Origin: Pyxidicoccus caerfyrddinensis | GTDB taxonomy: Bacteria > Myxococcota > Myxococcia > Myxococcales > Myxococcaceae | DNA: 64,000 nucleotides | Direction: 5' to 3' | NCBI RefSeq assembly: GCF_010894405.1 | Contig: NZ_JAAIYA010000016.1 | Coordinates: 212,830 to 276,829 of the forward strand | Shown: positions 25,068 to 35,110 of the stretch, one piece after another | How positions within the stretch are numbered: position 1 is the stretch's first letter | Layout of the letters: each line of letters begins with the position of its first letter | Translations under genes and position numbers: made by a program | Notes under the pieces: generated by a model | Databases searched by the model: none | The model's input: only the letters and a program-made list of their open reading frames with translations | What the model was told of the DNA's origin: nothing

Positions 25068-25220
25068 GGTGTTGGCCGGACCTTCTACACGCCACCCTCC
25101 ACGGTGGCCACCCTTGACGCGTGGGGGGGCATCGGTTACGCGCCTGCTCGCCTGGGCTTTTCGGCCCGGCTACATCCACCTTCATTCAATCGCAGGTTCT
25201 TTCCCAGGAGAGGGGACGAG

Positions 25221-25889
25221 ATGAAGTTCTTCATCGACACCGCCGACGTCGAGGAGATCCGCAAGGCCCATGCAATGGGCTGCGTGGACGGCGTCACCAC
25301 CAACCCGTCGCTCCTCGCCAAGGTGGGGCGACCCCTGGAGGAGACCATCCGGGAGATCTGCTCCATCGTGGACGGGCCCATCAGCGCCGAGTGCGTCTCG
25401 CTGGAGGCGGACGAGCTCGTGAAGGAGGGGCGCGGCCTCGCGAAGATTCACGACAACGTCGTCGTGAAGGTTCCCATGGGCGTGGAGGGCATGAAGGCCG
25501 TCAAGGTGTTCACCTCCGAGGGCATCCGCACCAACGTCACCCTCTGCTTCTCCGCCAACCAGGCCCTGCTGGCCGCCAAGGCGGGCGCCACGTACATCTC
25601 GCCCTTCGTCGGCCGGCTGGACGACATCTCCCAGGACGGCATGGAGCTCATCGCCACCATCCTGGAGATCTACCGGAACTACGACTTCACCACGCAGGTG
25701 CTGGTGGCCAGCGTGCGCAACCCCGTGCACGTCCTCCAGGCCGCCCGCATGGGCGCCGACGTGGCCACGCTGCCCTTCAGCGTCATCGCCCAGCTGGCCC
25801 AGCACCCGCTCACCGACGCGGGCATCAAGAAGTTCCTGGCCGACTGGGAGAAGGTCCCCAAGGCCGCCAAGCCTCCGGCGGCGCGCTAG
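25221..25889 (+). CDS. fsa: fructose-6-phosphate aldolase / short transaldolase
   Basis: 222 residues, the size of the small FSA/TalC subfamily. MKFFIDTADVEEIRKAH, VTTNPSLLAK, VVKVPMGVEGMKAV with the Schiff-base Lys, ATYISPFVGRLDD and VASVRN in order define the fold. Activity could be transaldolase or F6P aldolase; sequence alone does not decide. The start is preceded by GGAGAGGGGACGAG. Several GATC sites occur here, unusual for this window, and the codon use looks highly optimised (strong G/C ends), consistent with high expression. Confidence 0.94.
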   Translation: MKFFIDTADVEEIRKAHAMGCVDGVTTNPSLLAKVGRPLEETIREICSIVDGPISAECVSLEADELVKEGRGLAKIHDNVVVKVPMGVEGMKAVKVFTSEGIRTNVTLCFSANQALLAAKAGATYISPFVGRLDDISQDGMELIATILEIYRNYDFTTQVLVASVRNPVHVLQAARMGADVATLPFSVIAQLAQHPLTDAGIKKFLADWEKVPKAAKPPAAR

Positions 25890-26004
25890 CACACCGGCTC
25901 CCGGACCTCGTCCCTCCGGGAGTCGCCCCGCGGGGGTGTGGGAGCAACTCCTCCCCACCCCCGGACAGCGCATGGGACTGGCGATTTCGCGGCGCGGCAT
26001 GTAT

Positions 26005-26026
26005 TCGTTGACTCCCGAATCAACGA
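26005..26026. promoter_or_regulatory. candidate operator, palindrome
   Basis: TCGTTGA and TCAACGA form a perfect 7-bp inverted repeat with an eight-base centre, 25 to 46 bases before the acyl-CoA dehydrogenase ATG. Position and shape fit a dimeric repressor site such as a TetR-family fatty-acid regulator; the regulator is not in the window. Confidence 0.45.
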
Positions 26027-26050
26027 GCAGCCCGAGTCACGAGGAATCGC

Positions 26051-27187
<1,137 letters not shown>

Positions 27188-27337
27188 AAAAGCGGAACTA
27201 GGGCCGGCGGCCGTTTCCCGTTGCCGCCGTGACTCCCGGATGCCTATTAACCCTGACTGTTCGCGCGCCGCGTCAACCCGGCCCGCACGGACTGTTTCGC
27301 AGACTTCAATCGTCTCCCGGTAAGGAGAAGCACCACC

Positions 27338-28135
27338 GTGAAGATCCTCGTCACCGCCAAGCGCGTGGAAGACCCCGAGTCGAAGATCAAGGTCAAGCCG
27401 GATGGCTCGGGCATCGTGCAGGAGGGGCTCAAGTACAAGATCAACCCCTTCGACGAGATTGGTGTCGAAGAGGGGCTGCGCCTCGTCGCGAAGCACCAGG
27501 GCGAAGTCGTCGTGGTGTCCATTGGCGGCAAGGAGGTGCAGGAGCAGCTCCGGCACGCCCTGGCCATGGGCGCCCACCGCGCGGTGTGGGTGAACCACAC
27601 CGGCCCGCTGGACCAGCTCGGCATCGCCGGCCTGCTCCAGAAGGTCGTGGAGAAGGAGAAGCCGGACATGGTCATCCTTGGCAAGCAGTCCATCGACGAT
27701 GACCAGAACCAGGTGGGCCAGTACCTCGCCGAGTTCCTCGGCTGGGGCCAGGCGACGTTCGCCTCCAAGGTGGAGTCGCTGGAGAGCGAGCAGGAGAAGA
27801 ACAAGGTGCCCGCGCTCGTCGTCGGCGCCGACGGCAAGACGGTGCGCGTGGTGCGCGAGGTGGACAACGGGCTGGCCACGCTGGAGTGCCAGCTGCCCGC
27901 CATCGTCACCACCGACCTGCGCCTCAACCAGCCGCGCTACGCCAGCCTCCCCGGCATCATGAAGGCCAAGAGCAAGCCCATCGAGGAGCTGACGCCGGCC
28001 AAGCTGGGCGTGGACGTCACCCCGGCCATCCAGGTGCTGAAGATGTCGGCGCCTCCCGCGCGCAAGGCGGGCATCAAGGTCGCCGACGTGCCGGCCCTGG
28101 TGGAGAAGCTCCACAACGAGGCGAAGGTCGTCTGA
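27338..28135 (+). CDS. etfB: electron transfer flavoprotein beta subunit
   Basis: 265 residues starting GTG after TAAGGAGAAGCACCACC. The Rossmann-like ETF domain shows KILVTAKRVEDPESKIKV, INPFDEIGVEEGLRL, and the AMP/FAD area GKQSIDDDQNQVGQYLAEFLGW, with the C-terminal TTDLRLNQPRYASLPGIMKAK. It pairs with EtfA to shuttle electrons from acyl-CoA dehydrogenases to ETF-quinone oxidoreductase. Codon use here keeps several AAG-ATC pairs that most genes in the window avoid. Confidence 0.96.
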   Translation: MKILVTAKRVEDPESKIKVKPDGSGIVQEGLKYKINPFDEIGVEEGLRLVAKHQGEVVVVSIGGKEVQEQLRHALAMGAHRAVWVNHTGPLDQLGIAGLLQKVVEKEKPDMVILGKQSIDDDQNQVGQYLAEFLGWGQATFASKVESLESEQEKNKVPALVVGADGKTVRVVREVDNGLATLECQLPAIVTTDLRLNQPRYASLPGIMKAKSKPIEELTPAKLGVDVTPAIQVLKMSAPPARKAGIKVADVPALVEKLHNEAKVV

Positions 28136-28155
28136 TTCGAACCCGGATTCGAACC
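28134..28155. repeat. short tandem repeat between etfB and etfA
   Basis: GATTCGAACC occurs twice, at 28134-28143 and 28146-28155, separated by CG; the first copy overlaps the etfB stop codon. On the minus strand the copies read GGTTCGAATC, the consensus of a tRNA T-loop, but no tRNA folds around them. Confidence 0.55.
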
Positions 28156-28180
28156 TCTTAGAGATTACGGAGTCACGCAG

Positions 28181-29146
<966 letters not shown>

Positions 29147-29177
29147 CCAGCCGCCGGTACGCCGGTTCCGAATCACG

Positions 29178-29213
29178 AGGGGCGGACGTGGGGACACTCC
29201 CCGCGCCGCCCCT
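29178..29213. terminator. terminator after etfA
   Basis: AGGGGCGG and CCGCCCCT pair around a second inner GC stem (GTGGGG with CCCCGC), making a long, near-perfect hairpin followed by TTCGCTTT. It lies between convergent genes. Confidence 0.7.
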
Positions 29214-29225
29214 TCGCTTTGGGGG

Positions 29226-29828
29226 CTACAGCTCGATGTCGCTGTCGCCCTTCTCGTCCGCGGGCGCGTCCCGCCCGGGAGGCTCGGCGCCGAAGGGCGG
29301 CTCGGGAGGGACGGGCGGCTTCGGCGTGGGGGGCGGCATTCCGTCCTCTTCGGGCTCGTCGCCGGGCTCCGCTTCATCGGGCTCCGCGGAGGGCGCGTCG
29401 TCCCGCAGGTCGATGACGCGGCCGTCCTCCACCTCCACGGCGAGCTTGCGGTAGTGCCACTCCGCGCCGCCCTCGGACTGCTCCGCGTCCACCTGCAGGG
29501 TGCCGTCCGCCTTGGGGCCGTCGAGGGGAATGGAGAAGCGGGCCTCGGTGCGGCCGTTGTTGGAGCTCACGGAGGACTGCCTCGGCAGCCCGGGGTCGAT
29601 GGGCGCGCCCAGCGCGCGCTGCACCTCCGCATCGCCGGTGGCCAGCGCCACCGCCTCCGTGTACGCCCCCATCTTCGACAGCGACGAGAAGCCCGCATAG
29701 GCGAGGACGGCACCCAGGCAGCCACACGAGGCCACGATGCCCAGGCAACCCACGGGGACCATCCACTTCCAGTTGCGACTCCACCAACCCCGCTGGGGCA
29801 CCAGGGAACCCTCGGGCACCGTGTCCAT
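29226..29828 (-). CDS. Coa1-like membrane protein
   Basis: 200 residues with one membrane helix near the N-terminus (MVPVGCLGIVASCGCLGAVLAYAGF), then a soluble domain whose pattern VALATGDAEVQRALGAPIDPG ... ARFSIPLDGPKADGTLQVDA resembles the Coa1 family, named from a mitochondrial cytochrome c oxidase assembly factor. A C-terminal tail of about 65 residues is acidic and Pro-rich. The homology covers only the small domain, so a role in oxidase assembly is a weak inference. ATG 29828 begins just ahead of the helix. Confidence 0.75.
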   Translation of the reverse strand: MDTVPEGSLVPQRGWWSRNWKWMVPVGCLGIVASCGCLGAVLAYAGFSSLSKMGAYTEAVALATGDAEVQRALGAPIDPGLPRQSSVSSNNGRTEARFSIPLDGPKADGTLQVDAEQSEGGAEWHYRKLAVEVEDGRVIDLRDDAPSAEPDEAEPGDEPEEDGMPPPTPKPPVPPEPPFGAEPPGRDAPADEKGDSDIEL

Positions 29829-29952
29829 GGACTCGTCCTTCCTTCGTGCGCACAGATGACAGGCGCGGGAACCCCCTCATATCGGGCCCGGGCGGGGCGC
29901 GGTAGAAACCCGCACGGGCCGGTGTCTGCCACGAAATGTGAAGGCCAGGGAC

Positions 29953-30936
29953 ATGCCGTCTCGGAAAACCCCCTCCACCGAAGTCCTGCTGGGTGTGCTG
30001 GAGGCCCTGCCTCCCGGGCAGCGGCTGTGGGTGCACGGCGTGGGCGGCTGCCTCCACCCGCTGCTGCGCGGCGGGGACGCGGTGCGCGTGCTGCGCTGCG
30101 GGCCCGGGGCGCTGGCGCGGGGGGACGTGGCGCTCCTGCGGCAGGGCCGCAAGCTGGTGGCGCACGTGGTGGTGTCCACGCGCCCATGGCGGACGGCCCC
30201 GCTGCTGGGGGGCGTGGACGCACCGGCCGGGGTGACGCTGGGGCGGGTGGTGGCGGTGAAGCGCGGGGAGTGGGTGGTGCCGCTGCCCCGGCCCGTTCGC
30301 CCGGCCTTGTGGATGACGCAGCGGGCGCTGGCGGCGGTGTGGGCGCGGCCTGGAGGCCGGGTAGTCTACCGGCGCGTGCGGGACTTCTTCTTCTCCGGCT
30401 GGTCACGGCCCTTGCGGCGCCGGCTCGTGGGGCCGCTGGAGGTGCGGCTGCTGCGGGCTGACGACCTGGACGCGTTGCTCGCCTTCGCGGGAGAGCGGCT
30501 GGTGGTGTCCATCGGGTTCCTGCGCCGCCAGCTCCGCGAGCGGTGGGGGCTGGACGCGCCGGCCCGCCGCGGGGCCGCCGCCGGGGCCTTCGACGCGGAG
30601 GGGCGCATGCGGGGCTTCGCCTGGGTGGACTCGTATCGCCAGGAGGCGCTGCCGCTGGACGGCGTCTGGGTGCGCTCCCTCGTGGTGGCGCCCCAGGTCC
30701 GGCGGATGGGCGTGGCCACGCGGCTGCTGGGCTGCCTGCTGGACGAGGCGCGGCGCCAGGGCGAGGTCTGGGTCCACGCGGACGTGGACGATGACAACAC
30801 CGCCTCGCTGCAGACCTTCGCGAGGCTGGGCTTCCGGCCCGCCCCCGCGGAGCTGACCCGGCAGGCGAACGAGGCCTGGGACGCGGCGGGCCGGGCCAAG
30901 ACCCTGGTGGTCCTGGAGCGGGAACTGGGGCCGTGA
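29953..30936 (+). CDS. S24/S26 protease-like domain fused to a GNAT acetyltransferase
   Basis: 327 residues. Residues 20 to 115 have the layout of signal-peptidase-type serine proteases (GxSMxPxLxxGD ... GDVxLL ... LVxHxVV ... LGRVVAV), but in VHGVGGCLHPLLRGGD the nucleophile position is Cys33 and the base position holds His71 rather than Lys. Residues 165 to 325 form a GNAT domain with LVVAPQVRRMGVATRLLGCLL (acetyl-CoA loop) and NTASLQTFARLGF. An alternative GTG at 29938 adds five residues. The combination suggests a modifying enzyme paired with a sensor or peptidase; neither activity is proven. Confidence 0.75.
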   Translation: MPSRKTPSTEVLLGVLEALPPGQRLWVHGVGGCLHPLLRGGDAVRVLRCGPGALARGDVALLRQGRKLVAHVVVSTRPWRTAPLLGGVDAPAGVTLGRVVAVKRGEWVVPLPRPVRPALWMTQRALAAVWARPGGRVVYRRVRDFFFSGWSRPLRRRLVGPLEVRLLRADDLDALLAFAGERLVVSIGFLRRQLRERWGLDAPARRGAAAGAFDAEGRMRGFAWVDSYRQEALPLDGVWVRSLVVAPQVRRMGVATRLLGCLLDEARRQGEVWVHADVDDDNTASLQTFARLGFRPAPAELTRQANEAWDAAGRAKTLVVLERELGP

Positions 30937-31008
30937 CGCAGCGGGGGTTGCGTTATGCCCTTGGGGTAGGCCAAAAGCACCCGGGCCTTTCCCGTAGCGA
31001 GGACCCCT

Positions 31009-32139
31009 GTGAGTACGCCTGCCTCCGTCACGCCTCCCGCCTCCGCCCCCACCCCCACTGGTGAGGACGAGACGTGGCTCACCACGGACCGCGTCTTCAT
31101 GGGCCTGCTGGTGGTGGCGTTTCCGGCGGCGGTTGCGTCCCACTTCTTCTTCCCAGGCGTGTGGACATTCGTCCTCTGCGCCATCGCGCTGATTCCCCTG
31201 GCGCGGCTGATGGGTGAGGCCACCGAGGTCATCGCGCACAAGCTGGGCAGCGGCCTGGGCGGCCTGATGAATGCCTCGTTCGGCAACGCCGCCGAGCTCA
31301 TCATCGCGCTGGCCGCGCTGCGCTCGGGACATGCGGACGTGGTGAAGGCCTCCATCACCGGCGCCATCCTCGGCAACATCCTGCTGGTGTTGGGCGCGTC
31401 GATTCTTGTCGGCGGCATCAAGTTCAACACGCAGAAGTTCAACACCACGGCGGCGATGTCCGGCTTGTCCATCATGTTCCTGGCGCTCACGGCGCTGGCC
31501 ATTCCGGACCTGTTCCACGCGGTGCGCGGCCCCGCGGCGGACGCCGTCATCTTCCCGATGTCGGTGGCCATCTCCGTCATCCTGCTCATCGTCTACGCGC
31601 TGTCGCTGCTCTTCGCGCTGAAGACACACGCGCACCTGTACGCGGGCGAGGACCACGGCACGCCGGAGGAGCTGCCGACCTGGAGCACCAAGAAGGCCAC
31701 CATCGTCCTGCTCGCCGCCACGCTGGGCGTGGTCATCGTCGCCGAGTTCCTGGTGCACGCGATTGAAGCGGCCATCGCCACCTTCGGCTTCACGCACACC
31801 TTCGTGGGCGTCATCATCATCGCCATCATCGGCAACGCGGCCGAGCACTCCACCGCCATCATCATGGCGCTGAAGAACAAGATGGACCTGGCGTTCAACA
31901 TCGCCTTCGAGTCCTCCAAGCAGATTGCCCTCTTCGTCGCGCCGGTGCTGGTGCTGGTGTCCATTCCCCTGGGCCAGAACCTCACGCTGGAGTTCAGCCA
32001 CATGGAGGTCATCGGCATGGCGGTGGGCACGGCCGCGGCGACGCTGATTGCGCTCGACGGCGAGTCCAACTGGCTGGAGGGCGTGATGCTGCTGGGCGTC
32101 TACGCCATCCTCGGCGTCACCTTCTTCTTCATCCCGTAG
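31009..32139 (+). CDS. cax: calcium/proton antiporter (Cax family)
   Basis: 376 residues with about eleven membrane helices. Two inverted repeats carry the family motifs GNAAELIIALAALRSGHADVVKASITGAILGNILL and GNAAEHSTAIIMALKNKMDLAFNIAFESSKQI, with the key Glu in each. It exchanges cytoplasmic Ca2+ for H+ across the inner membrane. GTG start; the N-terminal 25 residues are polar. Six bases separate it from the next gene. Confidence 0.95.
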   Translation: MSTPASVTPPASAPTPTGEDETWLTTDRVFMGLLVVAFPAAVASHFFFPGVWTFVLCAIALIPLARLMGEATEVIAHKLGSGLGGLMNASFGNAAELIIALAALRSGHADVVKASITGAILGNILLVLGASILVGGIKFNTQKFNTTAAMSGLSIMFLALTALAIPDLFHAVRGPAADAVIFPMSVAISVILLIVYALSLLFALKTHAHLYAGEDHGTPEELPTWSTKKATIVLLAATLGVVIVAEFLVHAIEAAIATFGFTHTFVGVIIIAIIGNAAEHSTAIIMALKNKMDLAFNIAFESSKQIALFVAPVLVLVSIPLGQNLTLEFSHMEVIGMAVGTAAATLIALDGESNWLEGVMLLGVYAILGVTFFFIP

Positions 32140-32145
32140 CGCGCC

Positions 32146-33084
32146 GTGAGCACCTCGACTCCAGACACCCTCGACGGCCCCCGCCTGGAGCGCACGCAGC
32201 GGCTCCAGGCGGACGGCGCGCTGGTCCTCATCACCCTCTTCTGGGGCGTCACCTTCGTGGTGGTGAAGGACGCCCTGGGGTACGCGGACCCGTTCACCTT
32301 CCTCACGCTGCGCTTCCTCGTGGGCGCGTGCGTGCTGAGCGCGCTGGCGGGGCGGCAGGTGCTGAACCCCGTCAACCTGCGGCGCGGCTCGGTGCTGGCC
32401 GCCTTCCTCTTCGTGGGCTTCGCGCTGCAGACGGTGGGGCTCACGTTCACCACGCCGTCGCGCTCGGCCTTCATCACCGGGATGAGCGTGGTGTTCGTCC
32501 CGCTGCTGTCGCTGGTGCTCTTCAAGCGGGTGCCGAAAGTCACGTCGCTGCTGGGCGTGGTGCTGGCGGTGGTGGGGCTCTACTTCCTCACGCGGCCGGA
32601 CACCGGAGCCTCCGGCGGGGAGGGTGGCGGGCTGGCCCGGGGCGACGTGCTGACGCTGGGCTGCGCGGTGGCGTACGCATTCCACATCACCCTCACGGAG
32701 CGGTACGCGCCGAAGGAGGGGGTGATGGGGCTGGTCGCGGTGCAGCTATGGGGCGTGACGCTCTTGTCCGCGCTGTGCCTGCCCTTCGTGACGCGGCGGG
32801 TGGAGTGGAATCCGTCCTTGGTGGCGGCGGTGCTGGTGTGCGGCGTGCTGGCCAGCGCGGTGGCCATCAGCGTGCAGACGTGGGGGCAGGCGCGCACCTC
32901 GGCGGTGCGAGCGGCGGTCATCTACTCCATGGAGTCGGTGTTCGCCGCGGGCTGCTCGGTGGCGCTGGGCTACGAGGTGCTCGGCGCGCGCGAGTGGGCC
33001 GGGGGCGGGCTCATCCTCCTGGGCGTACTGGTGTCCGACGTGGGTGCGGCGGCGTGGAAGTGGTGGCGCTCGCGGGCGGTGTAG
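32146..33084 (+). CDS. EamA/DMT-family transporter, second copy
   Basis: 312 residues, ten membrane helices, with the two EamA halves recognisable in LFWGVTFVVVKDALGYADPFTFLTLRFLVGA and the late VQTWGQARTSAVRAAVIYSMESVFAAG. The sequence is not closely similar to the transporter at 3240, so it is a paralogous family member with its own unknown substrate. GTG start six bases after cax, suggesting co-transcription. Confidence 0.9.
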   Translation: MSTSTPDTLDGPRLERTQRLQADGALVLITLFWGVTFVVVKDALGYADPFTFLTLRFLVGACVLSALAGRQVLNPVNLRRGSVLAAFLFVGFALQTVGLTFTTPSRSAFITGMSVVFVPLLSLVLFKRVPKVTSLLGVVLAVVGLYFLTRPDTGASGGEGGGLARGDVLTLGCAVAYAFHITLTERYAPKEGVMGLVAVQLWGVTLLSALCLPFVTRRVEWNPSLVAAVLVCGVLASAVAISVQTWGQARTSAVRAAVIYSMESVFAAGCSVALGYEVLGAREWAGGGLILLGVLVSDVGAAAWKWWRSRAV

Positions 33085-33170
33085 TGGGCCTGGTCACCAG
33101 CCGGACGGGCGCGGTGGGGAACTGAGCAGGGCCACCGCCGCCGGGACGCGCTATATCCCTGGCCCTTCCC

Positions 33171-34148
33171 ATGAGTGTGGAGCTGCGGCGAAACGGGATG
33201 CACCTGACGGGCACCCCCCTGTCCCTGGACGCGAAGCGGAAGTCTCCGCTGTGCTTCGTCAGTCATGGGCACTCGGACCACATCGCCCGGCACGAGCGCA
33301 CCATCGCCACGGCGGCCACGCTGCGCTTCATGACGCACCGGCTGGGGCCGGTGAATGCGCCGCTCGCGGTGCCCTACCGTCAACCCTTTGACTTGGGGCC
33401 GCTGGTGCTGGAGCTGCTGCCCGCGGGCCATATCCTCGGCAGCGCGCAGCTGCGGGCCATCCGCTCGGATGGGAAGCGCATCGTCTACACGGGTGACCTC
33501 AACGTCGCGCCCTCGCTCACCGCCGAGGCGACGGAGGTGGCCGAGTGCGACACGCTCGTCATCGAGTCCACCTTCGGCCATCCGCGCTACCGCTTCCCGC
33601 CGCGCGCGGAGGTGCTGGGGCAGGTGGAGGAATGGATTCGCAAGCAGCTCGAGCGGGGCGCGGTGCCGGTGCTGCTCGGCTATCCGCTGGGCAAGAGCCA
33701 GGAGGCGATGAAGTACCTCGCCGGCCGGGGCTTCCCGCTGGTGGCGCACGCCTCCATCTACGAAGTCGCGCAGCTCTACGCGGAGCTGGGCGTGCCCATT
33801 GAGAACGTGCGCCTCTACAGCGGGAAGGTGGAGCCGGGCGAGGTGCTCTTCATCCCTCCGCACCAGGCGCGCGGTGGGGCGCTGTCAGCGCTGTGGCCGA
33901 GGGCCACGGCGGTGCTGACGGGCTGGGCAGTGGACCGGGGCGCGGCATGGCGCTACGGCGCGGACGTGGCCTTCCCCCTGTCGGACCACGCGGACTTTCC
34001 CACGCTGATGTCCTACGCGAAGGCGACGGGCGCGAAGGAGGTCATCACCTGCCACGGCTTCGCGGAGGAATTGGCGCAGGCGCTGCGGGATGCCGGCATC
34101 GACGCGCGCCCGCTCGGCGGGAAGCCGCAGCAGCTCACCCTGCTCTGA
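33171..34148 (+). CDS. beta-CASP metallo-beta-lactamase nuclease-like protein
   Basis: 325 residues. The metallo-beta-lactamase motifs are SHGHSDHIARHE (HxHxDH), LPAGHILGSAQL, and YTGDLN, with later beta-CASP motifs IESTFGHP and LSDHADFPTL. The set matches the ligase-associated exonucleases found with an ATP-dependent ligase and an Lhr-type helicase in other genomes. No such partners are here. Length is right for the family. It starts ATG 33171 within a region holding a weak ribosome site. Confidence 0.86.
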   Translation: MSVELRRNGMHLTGTPLSLDAKRKSPLCFVSHGHSDHIARHERTIATAATLRFMTHRLGPVNAPLAVPYRQPFDLGPLVLELLPAGHILGSAQLRAIRSDGKRIVYTGDLNVAPSLTAEATEVAECDTLVIESTFGHPRYRFPPRAEVLGQVEEWIRKQLERGAVPVLLGYPLGKSQEAMKYLAGRGFPLVAHASIYEVAQLYAELGVPIENVRLYSGKVEPGEVLFIPPHQARGGALSALWPRATAVLTGWAVDRGAAWRYGADVAFPLSDHADFPTLMSYAKATGAKEVITCHGFAEELAQALRDAGIDARPLGGKPQQLTLL

Positions 34149-34179
34149 CAGGGCGGACGTGTCGGGTTAGAAAAGGGCC

Positions 34180-34797
34180 ATGGCCCGTACCCCGCAGCTG
34201 TCCGGACGCATCGTGCGCGTCCTCGTCTGTACCGAGCGGAAGAGCTTCGTCACCCGCGAACTGGCGGAGACGAAGGTGTCCTTCGAGGGCATCGAGGGCG
34301 ACAGGCACGCGGGGCTGACGCGGGCCGCGGACGTGCGCACGCCGTGGTTCCCCAAGGGCACGCCCATCCGCAACACGCGGCAGCTGTCGCTGGTGTCCAC
34401 CGAGGAGCTGGCCGAGGTGGCGCAGACGCTGGGCATCCCGAAGGTGCTGGCGTCATGGTTGGGGGCCAACGTGGAAGTGGCGGGCGTGCCCACGCTGACG
34501 CAGCTGCCGCCGGGGACGCGGCTGTTCTTCCCCGAGGACGCGGTGCTGGCGGTGGAAGGGGAGAACGAGCCGTGCACCGGCCCGGGGCGCGTGATTGAAG
34601 CGCACCACCCGGACACGGAGAAGCTGGCGAGCCGCTTCGTGAAGGCCGCATGGCAGCGCCGGGGACTGGTGGCCTGGGTGGAGCGGCCCGGCCTCATCCG
34701 CGCGGGCGACGAGGTGCGGGTGATGTTGCCGAAGCCCGTGACGTACGTGCTGCCGGCAGCGCCTTCGGGCAAGAAGGAGAAGGCAGGCTCCGTGTAG
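34180..34797 (+). CDS. MOSC-domain protein
   Basis: 205 residues with the MOSC fold: IEGDRHAGLTR near residue 35, NTRQLSLVSTEELAEVA, WLGANVEVAG, and the conserved Cys in ENEPCTGPGRVIEA, the residue that coordinates molybdenum in this family. Members move sulfur or reduce N-hydroxylated compounds with molybdenum cofactor. No export signal is present. It is adjacent, stop to stop, with a small minus-strand gene. Confidence 0.9.
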   Translation: MARTPQLSGRIVRVLVCTERKSFVTRELAETKVSFEGIEGDRHAGLTRAADVRTPWFPKGTPIRNTRQLSLVSTEELAEVAQTLGIPKVLASWLGANVEVAGVPTLTQLPPGTRLFFPEDAVLAVEGENEPCTGPGRVIEAHHPDTEKLASRFVKAAWQRRGLVAWVERPGLIRAGDEVRVMLPKPVTYVLPAAPSGKKEKAGSV

Positions 34798-35019
34798 TCA
34801 CATTGCCGGAAGCAGGTTGGGAAAGCGCTGCTCGAAGTCGGCGACGTCCTTGTGGAGCTGCACCGCCGAGGCCCGCCGCAGGTCCTCGTAAAAGCCCAGG
34901 GTGTCCTCACACCGGAGCCGCAGCCATTGGATGTCCAGCACGGGCGCGGCCGGTGCCTTCAGCAGCTGACGCAAGGCGTCCGCGAGTCGTTGGACCTGCT
35001 CTTCCTTCGTGAAGTCCAT
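34798..35019 (-). CDS. hypothetical protein, 73 residues
   Basis: A small mostly helical protein beginning MDFTKEEQVQRLADALRQLL and ending FEQRFPNLLPAM. It has no membrane helix or signal. The start at 35019 is chosen because the longer frame is Ser/Arg-rich and looks non-coding. I do not recognise it. It lies directly against the MOSC gene's stop codon, so the two could share a terminator that I do not see. Confidence 0.6.
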   Translation of the reverse strand: MDFTKEEQVQRLADALRQLLKAPAAPVLDIQWLRLRCEDTLGFYEDLRRASAVQLHKDVADFEQRFPNLLPAM

Positions 35020-35110
35020 CGATGCCACTCCCCGGAAACACCACGGGGCCGCCAGGCCCGGGAAGCTCCCGAGCACAGCGGCCCCGCGGGGCTCATCCTT
35101 CACCGGTCCG

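Noticed and set aside
28134..28180. A tRNA gene on the minus strand
   Set aside because: Only the T-loop consensus is present. No anticodon arm or acceptor stem can be formed around it.
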